64,000 bases of DNA from Prostheceraeus crozeri (lineage: Eukaryota > Platyhelminthes > Polycladida > Euryleptidae), in NCBI GenBank assembly GCA_907163375.1, contig CAJQUW010005777.1, positions 1 to 64,000 of the forward strand, written 5' to 3'. A model generated the notes under the pieces. That model did not search any database. It was not told the origin of the DNA and saw nothing but the letters and a program-made list of their open reading frames with translations. This document shows, piece by piece, positions 10,762 to 23,645 of this stretch. A program made the position numbers and the translations under genes. The stretch's first letter is position 1, and every line of letters begins with the position of its first letter.

Positions 10762-11878
10762 AATTGTGTTTTCTTCTTGGATAGTTCTCATTAGATCTGA
10801 CTCGATGGCTCCACCTTTGTCCAGAGAGGAGATTCATGAATCTCCTTTAAAACCCTCTAAAATCTGCATTATGATGCAAAAACAACCGAATTCAAATGAG
10901 TCCACTGAGCATGTTTAAAGCCCACAGTACCCCACATAGAGCAAGGCTTCCAGAATTAATGGAAATATGGCACATTCATAATCAGCATGCTTTATGAATT
11001 TTAAGTTAATGGGCTCTACGTTCTCAAAGTCAATTTACTTCATGAAGTAGCAACTGGTCCTTGATTATTGAAATATGATTCAATGAATCAAAGAGATGTT
11101 AGTGTTTTGAATACGATATGATGTAATGAAAAGAAGCATCGGGTCACTAGTATCCTTTTTCGTTCGTATACAAAGAGCGAAAATCCTTTTCAATTAGAAG
11201 AAGGTTAACACGTGAATCATCGAGTCCCAAGAAAAAATCTTGAAAAATTCTGAACTTTCATCATTTTAATAACTTTGCTTGGAGAAGAAGAGGAAAATTG
11301 AATATCAAACTGACACGATGTCATAAAAAGATAGTTTACATTCTACTCATCAAATATTTATCAGACTATCGAATGGATGATACAGTATAAGCGTTAAATC
11401 TTTGTTTGCTTTGCACGGGAGGTTCTTCGTTATGCAATTTGCCACGAGAAAAAATCGCATCCTTATTTTTAAGATGATATTCTATTTTGCCAGGTAAAAT
11501 TCCATGACGCGCTTCGTCTCGATGGTCAGTCCCAAGGGCCGACCGGTACGGAACTCAGTCATTTGATAGTGGCGTGAACTTAGCACGAGAATGTATCAAC
11601 ATCAATGCCTAGAATATAATGAATGATCTTGCCAATTGTAAAATGTTCGCGATTTGACATCACGTTTCGCAAAGAATGAGTCTAAAGCTCAGAGAATTTA
11701 AGCTGCAATTTCACAATTTAGGGGACATATAAGAGAGGGAGTTCAGAAGACTTTGCATTGTCCTGAAGCATTCAGGAGAAGACATAAGTAAATAAAGTAA
11801 TTATTTTGCAGGCTTAGGTTTTCATTTTCAATTCATGCTTAACAACTTATTTCAACTTTCTACTATGTTGATACTTAC
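10762..11878. other. Gene-less interval, possibly intronic
   Basis: No coding or repeat feature is recognised. If the NDUFB2-like exon at 11879-11997 is real, this would be its downstream intron. I searched it by eye on the minus strand for the conserved C-terminal GHFPYP/WTDEELG exon and did not see it. Confidence 0.4.
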
Positions 11879-11997
11879 AATAACAGCTTCATAATTGTGA
11901 TAGAAGTTGTAAAGGAGATACCACCAAACAAACGCACCGAAAAATTCTGCAACTCTGAGTCTTGATTTACTTGGTTCGACTGCCTCTCGGTATGGTC
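11879..11997 (-). pseudogene. NDUFB2: Exon of an NDUFB2-like complex I subunit, frame broken by an extra T
   Basis: On the minus strand a CAG acceptor (TTTATTTCAG) and a GTAAGTAT donor bracket 119 nt. Before a run of six T the frame reads PYREAVEPSKSRLRVAEFF. After it, the adjacent frame reads FVWWYLLYNFYHNYEAV. Together these match the conserved core of NDUFB2 (the beta/AGGG accessory subunit of mitochondrial NADH dehydrogenase): PxYR, an EFF stretch, then a Trp/Tyr-rich membrane helix ending in YHxxExV. The family exon is continuous, so the homopolymer is one base too long, either a sequencing error or a lesion. Neighbouring exons were not found. Identification rests on motif memory only. 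Confidence 0.55.
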
Positions 11998-12514
11998 TGA
12001 AATAAAGAGCAATTAGATAAAAATGCTGATCAAGCTTAAAATTGGCTTTTGGCTTCTAAACAATATTATGGCAGCCATTTGATGAAAGTTGGACCGCCAT
12101 GACAAAGGCAAGCGTAACATCAACATGAAAAGAAATCCTGATCACTTCTGCAATTTTTTGCGAAATTTCAATTTTCGCTTCTGTCTTCGTCGAAATTTAG
12201 CCGCTTTTGCAACAAACGATCATACAAAATATTATTTCGTCACTCTTGTGGTAGATTTCTGTTTCTTTTTTTTGCTAGACGCTTCTTGAAAGACACGTTT
12301 TGGAGAGCATCAAAGCAATCAAAATTCAATTCATAATCTACTCCATTGATAAAAGTTCATTAATTCCATACTTGCGTTTCGTCCTGCTTCTTTAAGAGAG
12401 ACGAAGGAATCATTGACTTGATTATCGATGGATTTTCTGCTCAAGCGTCAAGCGGACTTCTAGAAAGTAGCTGATTTGAAATTGATGACTCCTTAAAATT
12501 GCAGGGTTTTTGAG

Positions 12515-13140
12515 GTCCCCTAACAACCTGCATAACTCCGTTCACAGTTTTAAAGGGCCTACATGATCCAAAAAGGTCCCCGTACTCTATCATCAAGGGT
12601 TCAGGTCTCAATAGGTCTCAAAAGGTCCATTCATATCTAAAAAGAGGCCTTCAAAAACTAAGAGAGGTTGCCGTTCACAATCTCAATGGGCTGCCTCACA
12701 ATCTTTCAATATCTAAATATGGTCCCTTTCACAATCTCAAAGGGTGCCATCACGATCTCAAAGGGTCCCATCACGACCTCAAAAGCGCCCCTTCACAATC
12801 GCAAAAGGGTCACTTCACAATTTCAAAAGGGGCCCTGAACAATATTAAAAAGGCACCCTCACAATCTTAATAGATCCCTTCACAATATGAAAAGGGCCTC
12901 TTCAAAATTTTCACAATCTTAAAGGCCCCTTCGGAATCTCAAAAGGTCCCCTCACAAATTTGAAAGGACCCCTTCACAATCTGAAAAGGGGTCCTTTCAG
13001 AATCTTAAAAGGGGCCTTTTCAGAATGTCAAAAGGGCCCCTTCACAATCTCAAAAGCGTCCCTTCACAATTTTAAGAGTCCCTCACAATCTAAATAGGGT
13101 TCCAATCGCAATCTCCAAAAGGACCCCTTCAAAATCATGA
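12515..13140. repeat. Degenerate ~20-25-bp minisatellite (CCCCTTCACAATCTCAAAAGGG)
   Basis: About 25 imperfect copies of a unit combining CCCTTCACAATCTCAAAAGG occur in direct orientation. Each unit has a small palindromic edge, because CCCCTT and AAGGGG flank the junctions, so neighbouring units could form short hairpins. There is no coding potential. Confidence 0.8.
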
Positions 13141-13799
13141 ATAATTAAAATTCCAAATTACTTGTTCATTGGCAAAACAGTTTCTCACTACTTAGTTTCG
13201 TCTGAAAAAAACGGAAATCCGGAAGAGTGGCAGCCGTGTAAATTGCAAGGATTTCGACCATTGTTGAACAATCTAAATTCAAAATTTCAGACATATACTT
13301 AAGAGAAAGTTTGTCTTTCAAATTGCATATGACACGGGGAAAATATATGGTTTTATTTGATAATTGACACATCAATCTTTTGATCAAGTAGTAGGCTTAT
13401 ATTATTTCTTTAAAAATTTGATGAGTGAAGCTGCTATTAAGTGACAAATAGGTACTATTTTATCAAAGCTTAGAGCATGCATCGATGAACAGTTTTTAAA
13501 ACTAAAAATCAAAATGGCTATTAACAGACCTTCATAGCTCATAACGTCCAATCAGTATTAATCTGCTAGGAACCATAACCTGAACTTGCTTGGTTTCCCG
13601 GCCGTCATTCATTTTCGCATCGTAGACTGACGAGGTCTACTAGAGAATAATATCAGTGCATTCGAACGAGACCATTATAGTTTCTTCCGTAGTCGCTGAG
13701 TCTAGTTAACATCCATGTTGCATATCTGATGTATGTAAGGAATGCTGTAGTGTTTTCTTCGCTGGTCTAAACAACCAATTATCGAATATATGGCTTAAG
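13141..13799. other. No recognisable feature
   Basis: AT-rich sequence. The minus-strand frame at 13166-13387 has no recognisable domain. Confidence 0.4.
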
Positions 13800-14015
13800 A
13801 CGGGCAACAACAGTGGTAAGCGACCGTCCAGCAGCATTGCCAAACACCTTTTGCAATGTGGCGAGATTGCGAGGGCCAGTCAAGGTTTCTCCGTCCTCAA
13901 ACAAAGCAGGGGGAAGCTTCATTTAAGGGTGCTCGAGGCCTTATACATCCACAGGATGAAGCCAGACCTCTGTGTTCAGAAGGAGACAGTATTAAATCTT
14001 ATTTTACCTTGGTAA
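13800..14015 (+). mobile_element. Penelope-like element fragment (ORF C-terminus)
   Basis: The plus frame reads SIAKHLLQCGEIARASQGFS, then KLHLRVLEALYIHRMKPDLC, then VQKETVLNLILPW and a stop. A His-containing helix, then xxLExLxIxxxKPxLCxQ and LPW at the very end are typical of the C-terminus of the GIY-YIG endonuclease region in Penelope-like retroelements. No upstream RT is present, so this is a 5'-truncated relic. Related LINE or Penelope clades share this tail, so the clade is uncertain. Confidence 0.5.
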
Positions 14016-14298
14016 TTCATTCCGTCCTTTGACTTTTATTGTTTACTTACTTTCTTCTGTTCATGCCATTATGACGTCATGCTAGGCGCCACTTCGTCTG
14101 ACGATCGTTAACGATATTCTGTATCTCGTGTCAAATGTAATTTTCATTCCGGAGTGCATCCAGTGTAGAGATCCGGCGAAATATATCGATGCCCGTGCAA
14201 CCTTACTATGCGCTGTTCTTCCTGTTCAAGATACGTAATCGACATCATGTTTTCAGAAAATATATGGGAAAAACCGCAAATTAATGATGCCGCAAATT

Positions 14299-16060
14299 TT
14301 ATCTAGCAGAAGCTGGTACCTGCTGACTAGCAAGAAGCTCACGATCGTGGTGAGTGCAGTCTCGTCCACAAGCATGATCACATACAAGATCTGAGTCTAC
14401 AAAGCGCGGTAAAATATTGCGTTGGTTATAAATGCGAAATCCAGAATGTGCACTCGTATTAACTTTCCGCGCTCCCTTTCCAACCGCTTTCACAATGACT
14501 GTTGGAATCAGATTGCCTCGTCTTTCCCTTTCTTGGCCAGACTATTCTTTGATTTGGTAGATAGGTGATCAATTTCGCTCGAGAATTTTCATTTCGTTGG
14601 TGATATTGATTGTCCAAAGACCTAGGCCTTGACTCAGGACTTCTATCAGATAAATTGGTAAACTTTGTTGTCATAAAGCGTGAAAAAACGCTTGAAATGG
14701 TATTTTCCCAGTCGCTTAGCAAAACAATTCCACGAATGTCATATAACACGCGGTGTAAAGCTATAGAAAATGGCAAGTCGGACTCATGGCGAATGCGCTG
14801 AATTCGTGATTTGATAGTACCATGCAAGCGCTCCACTCTTCCATTATTGGAAGGGAAGTAATTTGATGATTTGCAATGTCTTATCCCATTACATCTCAGA
14901 CAAGACTCGAGCTCATCAGACACAAATTGTCGACCATTGTCCGAAACCAGGCTCCTCGGCAGTCCGATGATAGAGAACAATTGAACTAGACATTCAATAA
15001 CTGATCTACTATCCATCCCATTCAAAATAAAGGCAAAGGGCAAATGTGACTTGCAATCCATAGCTGTCAATGAGGTATTACCGTCCAGGCTATTCGACGG
15101 ACCACACAGAACAATTGACATTTTATCCCACACAGACGTCGATTCACATTCAGAAATTGGAGCTGGATCCGCAGTTTTTCTGTGAATAGTGCAAGCAGTG
15201 CACCTTCTGATAAAATCTTCAATGTTCTTAGAGACTCCTGGCAACCACATACAGGTTCGCATTGCGATTTCATTTTTAGGACACCAAGATGACCTTCATA
15301 AAATTGTGGAAGCATGTAATATCTCAAAGTAGTTGGTAAGACAATGCGATCACCTCGGCAAACAACAGATCGATCAGGGCATTCTTTGGTAAGCAGCTCA
15401 TGCCGGATATGATAATAAGGTAACAGCTCTGAAGAATCAGGACGCTTTCTCCAACCAGTCAGTATATCATCGTGCACTTTCTTTAGAGTACGATCTTCAG
15501 TTTTAGCACATGCACCGCGTTTTTGATCAATAGTCACAGTTTCCAAAATAAAGCAGTCAGAAAAGTTCCACATGATTTTGGGATTCGCCACAAATTGGAT
15601 TTCTTGATAAAGCAACTGCTATAACATTGCGCTTGCCAATAAGTGTCCATCTCTCCAACCTCGTCGATAATTGATCAATTTGTTTCTTCTATATGGCAAC
15701 AGGAGGAAGGTGACCAGTAGCCACAATAAATTTGGAAGCTGACATAAAGTCGAAAGCGGCGAACAGCAAATGCGATTGCCAACATCTCAAGCTCAATTTG
15801 AGAACATCGGGTCTCAGCTTGTGTAAGAGCTCTGCTTGCGAAAAGCCCTGGCTGTTAGTCCTGCAACAGTACACCACCAAGCCTACGATAGCATGCGTCT
15901 GTTTGAATAGCGATAGCCTTTCCATGTCAAAATACTTAAGCAGCTGCAAGTGTGAAATTTCTTTATTTTCTCTAAATCAGATTTCCTTGAATCAGTCCAT
16001 AGAAACTTGGACTTCGATGTGCACATGTTCCACAGAGGCTTGGTCAACGCACTAAAATGA
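14299..16060 (-). mobile_element. Degraded Ty3/Gypsy pol: RNase H and integrase
   Basis: The integrase core is clear at 15262-14459: a WLPG/CTAC zinc-binding end, an Asp at the DCKSHLPFAF strand, SDNGRQF with the second Asp, then SNNGRVERLHGTIKSRI with the Glu. Upstream, 15615-15067 carries the HHCC-side sequence (HELLTKECPDRSVV, YEGHLGVLKMKSQ). Remnants of RNase H (a FDxEK-like region, FSQAELLHKLRPDVL in a shifted frame, IVATGHLPP) lie at 15949-15689. At least three frameshifts and stops separate the parts. No LTRs were recognised. It is a dead retrotransposon on the minus strand. Confidence 0.8.
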
Positions 16061-16626
16061 GGTACATTGCCAGAACCCAGGCACGTGCAAAGACCGAGAA
16101 AAGATTTTCATTTTGGTAAATGCAAAAATATAAAAATAATTCTCTCTCGCTCCCTTTCTTTCAGGCCGTCAGGTGGGTTTTGAAAAGACTATTTTTTGTG
16201 CGCGAACGCTTCAGGTTCATATAATTTATCGACGCTTTAAAAGTCAAAAAGAGATATATGCACAATGATTATATACTTACAAATTGATGAAGTAATAATG
16301 TGCATTGCGAGATCTATGTATTGCGATGCGACCAATCAAAAAGCTTGCCGTTCATGACGACGATTCAATTTGGACGCTTCACACAACGCAGTATCAACAG
16401 AACTTCCAGCACACTTTAGAATCTTCAACTCAAAGTCATCAATCGAGCTACAATCACAAACGCTCCGAACATGTACACTCAGCGCACTAAAATCATCACG
16501 ATTAATAATTCTACAATTATGCTCTTGGTATCTAGTCTCGACAGTCTATGATGCTTTACTGATGTAATTGCTTTTACAAACTTTGCAAATTAATTCATAT
16601 GCGATATTTGAACATTACAATTAAAG
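16061..16626. other. No recognisable feature
   Basis: Spacer between the Gypsy relic and the LINE 3' end; no domain or repeat edge seen. Confidence 0.4.
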
Positions 16627-19600
16627 TTTTTTTACAGAATTTTCACCCCTAGCACAGCTATGAGCCATGAACGAAGCTAGGGGTTACTCAATGAAAAAGT
16701 AATAAATTGTATCACTTAAAATAAATAAAGAAAAAAAACAGATCTTCTAGTCTGATGAAGCTGTGCCCATCAGAAACCTGTTCGCAAACCTCTTGAAAGT
16801 ATCAAGATTGTATTGGTCAGGGAATGTGGTCTGGGGAAGCTGATTCCAAAGCTGTGTCGTGCGAACAAAAAAGCTTTTCGAGAGACTCACAGTACGTGCG
16901 CGTTCTAGGCCCACATGATAGCATGTGAGTGCATTAGCTCTGCGTGTGTTTCTGGAGAAGACCTTAGGTTTGGGTACGCACTCATTTACTGCAGAGCTGC
17001 TTCTATCGAAATAGTACCTGTACAAGAGACTGAGTGAAGCAACATCCCGTCTGAAGGAGAGCAGCTGCAACTTGTTAGCAAGTTTTTCATCCATGAGATT
17101 CTTGACACGTTTCTCAACCCGTTCAAGGAGGTTAAGATGCGCTTGTGGGGAGCCTGCCCACAGATGACAACAATACTCCATCAGGGGACGAATAGTGGAC
17201 TTGTAAAGATAGCAGACAGTTTGCGGTGGAAGATAGCTGCTGGCACGATGGAGACTACCAATGCGTTGCGCTGCCTGCTTGCTAATGGATTGGACATACG
17301 GTTTCCATGACAAGTCTTTCGTAACCGCCAATCCAAGAAAGGAGATGGAATCAGTCTTGTTCCCTGATCCCATTATCTGACATCTTAATGCTATGATCAT
17401 CATCATCTCCTTTAAGTCGTGAGTGCTGAATACTCTGAGTTTTTGAAGGATTGAAGGAAACAAGCCAATTGGCGCCCCATTCTGAGACCCTGCGTAAATC
17501 TTCATTAAGAACGTCGCATAGCTGCTGACGTTGCTGAGTGTTCTTAGCCAGTCGCTCATTGGAATTGAAGAGTGTCGTGTCATCTGCATACATCATCAAT
17601 TTACTCACTAGGCGGTCTGGGAGGTCGTTGATGTACAGCAGAAAAAGAGTGGGTCCCAAAATTGACCCTTGAGGAACTCCTGCATTGATAACATTGGTGG
17701 AAGACTTTTGTCCATCTAAGACGAAGGATATCTGCCGGTCACTAAGGAAGGAAGCAAGAAGTTTGTGGAGTTGATCAGCAACTCGATAGGACTTAAGCTT
17801 CATAAGGAGTCCCTGATGCCCGACTTTATCGAATGCCTTGGAAATATCCAGGGCAACTGATTTCGTCTCACCTTGTCTGTCAAGGACACGACTCACATGT
17901 TCAGTGACATATGAAAGAAGATCGGCAGGTGATCGAGAGTGCCTAAAGCCATACCGTTCTTCTGATAGAAAGCTATGAGTTTCAAGGATGTTAACAGTAT
18001 GTTAGTTGATCACTGCTTCAAAAATCTTGCCAGCAATTGGAAACAGGCTGATAGGACGGTAGCTAGATGGAAGAGATGAGTCAGAACCTTTATTTGGAAC
18101 TGGAACCACGGAAGCTACTTTCCAACAAGAGGGAAACTCACCGGTGGATACACATTTACTGAACAGTTTAGATAAAAGTGGAGAAAGCGCAGGTGAGAGA
18201 TGCTTGAAGACCGAAACCTGGATGCCATCTGGTCCATTAAACCTAGGGCTATCGAGACACGCGATGATCTTTTTGACGTTTCGGACTGTGACTGAAGGAG
18301 GACTAGCTGTCTCATCAGTGCGCGCGGGAATTGGAGGTGGAATTCTGCCTCCATCGTCTAATGACGAATTCTTCGCAAACTCCTTGAAAGGAGGTGGGCT
18401 TTGCCTGCTGAGGTTGTCGACATAGAAGTACTGACTTCGGCATGACGAAGTGCTGGGATGGAGGATTTGTTCCTATTGGTGACACTGTTGTAAATGCTCC
18501 AGAAGTCCTTAGAGCCAAGCTTTTGGGTAGCAATGGATTTCCGTACATAGAAAGCGTAACGGCTTTTGGCCTGATGTATGGTTTCCTTGCAATGCCTACG
18601 TGCGGTTTTGTACAATTCAAGATTGCCAGCGCTCCTGTCACGCTTATACTTATGGAAAAAGTGGCCACGCTGGTAGGTTGCAGTTGCACATTCTGGTGTA
18701 AACCAAGGTTGCGGGTGGGGCTTCATTTGGAAAGTACGGTGAGGAATGTAGGCTAACATCCCTATCTGAAGCCACTTTGTCAGTTCTTGCGCCGACTTGT
18801 GGACGTTCTCGCTTAGAATCTAATTCTCAGCTTGAGCTTGACTGAGAAAAGTGCAGAAGCCACACCAGTCTGCTTTGGAGAATTGATAAACTGTTCTATG
18901 GAAAGGTGCAGACGGTGTGGAGCAAATTTGTTTGCCAGAAACTGTGATAACAAAGTGATCAGACGTGCCGCGGGAGAAGTAACCTTGTGTGAAAAACAAG
19001 TTGGATTTGAGGTGAGAAACAGGTCATGGAGATATCCAGTATCCCCAGCTCGGTCAGGCACTCTGGTAGGACAAGTGACAATTTGACTAAGGTTGCGAGA
19101 GACAGCGAAATCCTCGGCTGCCTGACCGGAGAGATCGGTGGTGCGTGAGTGCACAAGCCAGTCAACATTGTGCACGCTGAAGTCACCAAAAACGGCAACC
19201 TCAGCGCTGGGATACTCTTGTAGAAGAGAATCGATCTTATCAGAAATAACAGCGGTGTAGGAAAAATAGAAGAGTGGTTTTCTGTAGCGGCGCAGTGAAG
19301 GCAAGATACTCATGCCTTGGATCCTCTGAGCTACGAAGCCTTCTCAAGGGAAGGCTTGTCTCGGTATAGACTCCAAGACCATGACAAGGTGCTTTATCCA
19401 TCCGGTGAAATATGTATCCATCAGGAGTAACGTCTCTTGACACACTGGGATCTAACCTGGTTTCCGACAGGGCTAGAAGATCTGGTGACTTACCTTGCAG
19501 GAAGATGTTGATGTCGCCGTAATTGGACCTCAGTCCTCTTACGTTGCTGAAGCTGATCCTGAGAGGGGTTTTGAGCTTGACGGCTTGACTACGTTTCTTC

Positions 19601-19690
19601 AGGCCTTCAATGTTGTGTGTTAAGTTCAATGTGTGTTTCAATGTTGTGTGTGTAATCAAGTTGTGTGTTAAATGATGATAATAATCCGCC
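16627..19690 (-). mobile_element. Jockey/CR1-type LINE, nearly full ORF2, multiply frameshifted
   Basis: In element order (minus strand) I see an AP endonuclease start (19659-19240: SNVRGLRSNYG, SETRLDP), its second half (19313-18813: VFGDFSVHNVDW, where the usual GDFN Asn is Ser), a linker (18759-18358), and the RT (about 18115-17351: LDISKAFDKVGHQGLL, PQGSILGPTLFLLYINDLP, YADDTTLF). The C-terminal domain follows (17589-16747), ending FLMGTASSD. The 3' end is ...GAAAATTCTGTAAAAAAA, the same as the plus copy ending at 10761. Several frameshifts inactivate it. The domain order and tail fit the Jockey/CR1 superfamily. Confidence 0.85.
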
Positions 19691-20591
19691 TGAGACCTAT
19701 AGCATCTACGACTAATAGAGCCTACACCTACTGGAAAAGTAGATTGACTTTGAAGTCAAATTTTAAATGAAATGACAAAGCTTGTGCCGGCTCATTTGAA
19801 CAGCACTTCTGATTTGATCACTTACCTACGCAGCATTTCCTGTGATGATAGTTTTGTTTTTATCTCGTTGGATGTGGTCAGAATGTACCTAAGTATCCCT
19901 ATTGATAATGCGATAATCCCTATCAACAACTTTGCCCAAAGATATTGACAAGATATCAATGACATGGGCATGACTGTTAAGGAAATTATCGATTGTGTTC
20001 GGTTTGTCTGTACGAATTTATCATCTTCTAAAAATTTCTCCGAAAAATATCTCTTTATCTCAGAAATTTTCACAATATCTCCGCGGAGGTACTATACTAT
20101 ATATCCGGAGTGGCAACACTGGGATAGAAAGTGCAAAAAAGTGGAAAAATACTGAAAAGGAAGGACGAGGTGTGAAAACACGGAAAATGCGGACATTTAC
20201 GAGCCCTGAAAGACACCATTTGATCTTCTTCAAGACGATTCTTGATGTCGCTATATTAATCTCACAGGAATAGGATGGAAACCATCATGTTCATTAAACA
20301 CATTCGACAAATCACCAAAAACACAGACATCCCTTAGATTTCGAGGAATGGCACTTCAACTGTTCAGTCTAATTGTGACCATCATTGATGCACTGCATCG
20401 ATTATCAATTGCGAACGCACCATAGCTCTCAGAAGGCAGTGTGCATCAACGGCTTCTTCGTACATGTAACGAAAGACGCTCACTCTATCCGACACGCATG
20501 TCAGTGAACATGAGATCTAATGATTTATTTCTACGCATCGACTGTGAGCAGGGCTGCCACTCCTATCAAAAATAAAAACCGGAAAGTCCCC
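19691..20591. other. Gene-less interval
   Basis: No supported gene. A short minus-strand open frame around 20250-20345 lacks any recognised domain. Confidence 0.4.
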
Positions 20592-22113
20592 TTAACCCTT
20601 TACTGCATGAATTTCGAAAAACTGAAGCAAACGAACTCAATATTTTTATATAAGTTCGTTTTGGTGTGTAATGAACATATGTAAGAAACCCAATCTACTT
20701 ACTCAAAGAAAAACAACTAATTGAGGAAATATTTATTTGTTGTATATGTACAACATCATGCAATAAAGACTGCAAAATGACAGTGGTTGAATAAAATGTC
20801 ATCTAGAAAGTTCGCTGACTCTTTGTTCACACATATAAAAGTTCACTAGCGGGTAAAATTCATCGAAGTCATATACCAAAAAATATAATTTTTACATGGT
20901 GTGAGATTCGTAAAAACAGTTGCGCTTTGGTTGCATACAGAAGTTGCGGCATGCAGCCAGTACATTTGATGAGTGTGTACAGCGGTTTTGCGTACTTGTT
21001 TTTGCAAAATGAACATCTCTTGTTTTTGCATAAAAATCGGCAGATGCTGATCAGACGGAAAATTCTCTTTGTCATCTCTGTCTAGTGATGCTGGGCGGTC
21101 TCTCTTACGACGTTGACCGGATGATAAAACCGGTTGACCGGATTGCAATGGAACTTTGAAATTTCAGCAGAGACATAACGTCTTTTTTTGGGGATGGACA
21201 TAGAAGTGCAACGTCGTCTGTACAGTAACCAACCTTTAATGATCGCCACATTGATACAATAAAAAAATAAGTGGTGGTACTACTTGCGAGATTTCATTCT
21301 AACTCTGTATAGCGACATCAACATGTCTGAGAGGTCGACTCCGCCCATATTTGTGTTGTATGCATCAATCATTTTTGGGCATTGCACCGAAATGGTTTCC
21401 TTGTCTTTCCTGCTCAATCTCTGCACAGGTACTGACAGCTCACTACCAATATAATTCGACGCGAGATTGACTGCTGAACGTCATCACTCAGATGCTCGTC
21501 GTCACTTTCATCTCCAATCGGGATAAGTAACTCGGCATCATTTGCGTGCATCCTTGCTATCGCCAAGGCTTTAGATATTCGAGTGAGGCGGGTAGACATC
21601 TGAAATAAAAGGAAGAATTGACATACAAAGGACTAATGTCGATTATAGCCTCCTAGCTATTGAACTTGATTAATAATGAGCAAATCCTTATAGAACGCTC
21701 GATACTACTTCTATCCGTTATTGCATGGTGTTGTACATATACAACAAAGGAAACCTCAGAAACCGAATATGTAGCTGTTGGTGAAATGCTATGATTTTTA
21801 TCGTGCATTTAGTTAGTGATCGATTCTATCAGGATAAAAATCTGCGAAGCTGTATACCCTTGACTTCAAATAAAACATCAGTCAATTACTCGGACAACTC
21901 ACCTTGACTCCAGACGGGTGCACAAGTCACGTTCAGCCTCTTCTTGGCGTTGGATGAAAGCAGAATGCATCGATTAGCGTGTGGAAGTGTCACCGCAAGT
22001 CTATCAACTAATCAAATCGCACTCACAAAATAGAGCAATCCTATTGGTTGATCAATGAAAGCGTTGAAATTCGTTGTTGTACTCGTACAACGTCATGCAG
22101 TTAAGGGTTTTAA
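20592..22113. mobile_element. Internally deleted piggyBac element
   Basis: The left end is TTAA followed by CCCTTTACTGCATGA (20592-20610). The right end is TCATGCAGTTAAGGG followed within 2 bp by TTAA (22093-22113). TTAA targets with CCC-starting termini are characteristic of piggyBac. Subterminal palindromes of the type GTTGTATATGTACAAC recur (about 20741, 21731 and 22076). Transposase remnants are on the minus strand (separate entry). The element is about 1.5 kb, shorter than an autonomous one. Confidence 0.8.
20846..21599 (-). pseudogene. piggyBac transposase remnant (N- and C-terminal pieces)
   Basis: 21599-21414 reads an acidic start (STRLTRISKALAIA... GDESDDEHLSDD) typical of the N-terminus. 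21148-20846 and the overlapping frame 21075-20869 read the C-terminal Cys-rich zinc domain (KENFPSDQHLPIFM, RCSFCKNKYA, IKCTGC). The DDD catalytic core that should lie between them is absent; only ~260 bp separate them. It is non-functional, mobilisable only in trans. Confidence 0.7.
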
Positions 22114-23530
22114 ATATGTAGCCGTGGGCCCCCTTTAAGTACGAAGCTTACGATCATACGATATCACACAATCCGCAAGTTTTGAAAGCGTTCACGTAGA
22201 AGTTGGGTCCGTTCTAAGAGCGCTGTTAATGAATCCTTATAATCATCAAGTAAATAAATGGCATAATATTGTCACTGATGTTTTTCAATTATCAGTTTTC
22301 ACAAGGTACACTGGAATGCATGACTGGAACAGCTTTCTATTTTGAAAAAACTGCTTTTCAAGGTTAAAGAGTGTTGTATTTCTACAAAACCCTCCTCCTC
22401 CTCCTCCCATAATGCAAAATCAGCAAGAATTTATTGAGAGCTTGACATCTTAGCTCAGTATAAAAACTGCATATTGTCGAATAGTCTACATGTAGGCCTG
22501 TGCCTAGTATTACTCAACTGTTTCAAAAACAACTCTCCTCATTTCGTTCAAACATTTTCGATCCAAATTCGAAAGTCACAGTTCTAGTGCAGCTGTCATT
22601 TTCAAATAATCATGCCATCATTTTCAATAAATCATGACGTCACACTATACAGTATTTTGTATTTATTGTGAAGAACTTACATGAAACCGCTGGAAATTGC
22701 CGTTCAGCTGCAAAAGCTTTTCTTCTTTCGAGAAACCGACAACTAATGACAAAAACTTTCTTACCATGCGCTATAAAGTTATAACGAATGTCGCTGAGGA
22801 TAGGACCATCTTGATGTAGGATTGAGTGCCAGAACAGTGCCACCGACCCATCCGAAATTACTTAAATAACAATTTTCCTAAATCTTGGATTGACCGTCAT
22901 GGGAGTCTTTGGAATGCCTTCCGATAACACAGGATTTGATGCCTTGTAACTGCTTTCTTTTGGACACGTTGAAGAAAAGGTGCATCGGGACTCAGCCACA
23001 CTGCCAGCTTTTCCAAGCATTTCCAAGCAAAACGCTTTAAAGTAGGATAAAACTAATTAAAAAAATGAAGTCAATATGCAGTAGTTGCAGACTGCCACAC
23101 AGCGAGATAAAACGAAACAGAGCGATTAATAGCTTGCAGACAGCGTCTGCTCGGAACGCTCGTGCTTGCTTTGCTTTGCTCGCGGTGTGACTGAGGCCTT
23201 GGAGTCATCCTGTGCATTTGGATACACTGGAAAACAAAACCTGCAGTTTTTCACCAGACGAGCGATTACGTAGAAGTGTGCTCTTGCGTTGTTGATCGAA
23301 GAATTAGATTGTGTTCGAGCAAATGGTGAGCAAGTGGAAAATATATTGTTATCATGGTACTAGTGTTAGCAACTGTTTTCTTTTGAATCGTAATTAACTT
23401 GCAGAAAGTCATCGTTGAGTCGCAATTACCATTTCAACAAAAAATTTGAAATTATCAGTGAAAGGAATTTGTAAGAATGAGTAATTTGTAATCAATTGAG
23501 AAATGAGTAATAAGTAATGCATTTGTAAGT
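22114..23530. other. No recognisable feature
   Basis: About 1.4 kb of unique AT-rich sequence with no supported gene or repeat edge. Confidence 0.4.
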
Positions 23531-23645
23531 GGATATATATAACATTTTCAGTCAACATAGTCATGATTTTGTGATAACTTCACGATATCACTAATTTTTT
23601 CCTAGTTCACAGATTTTGATGACCAGTATATCCTAACTTATTCAT
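23531..23645 (+). repeat. Paralogous empty site of the mariner insertion
   Basis: AACATTTTCAGTCAACATA followed by a diverged GATAACTTCACGATATCAC...TTTTGATGACCAG matches the left flank (24188-24207) joined directly to the right flank (26059-26122) of the mariner at 24208-26058. Confidence 0.75.

Noticed and set aside
12500..13140. CRISPR-like array
   Set aside because: Repeats are degenerate with no unique spacers, in animal DNA.
20250..20345. Minus-strand open frame (VFGDLSNVFNE...) as part of a LINE endonuclease
   Set aside because: Too short, lacks the GDFN motif and neighbouring endonuclease blocks.
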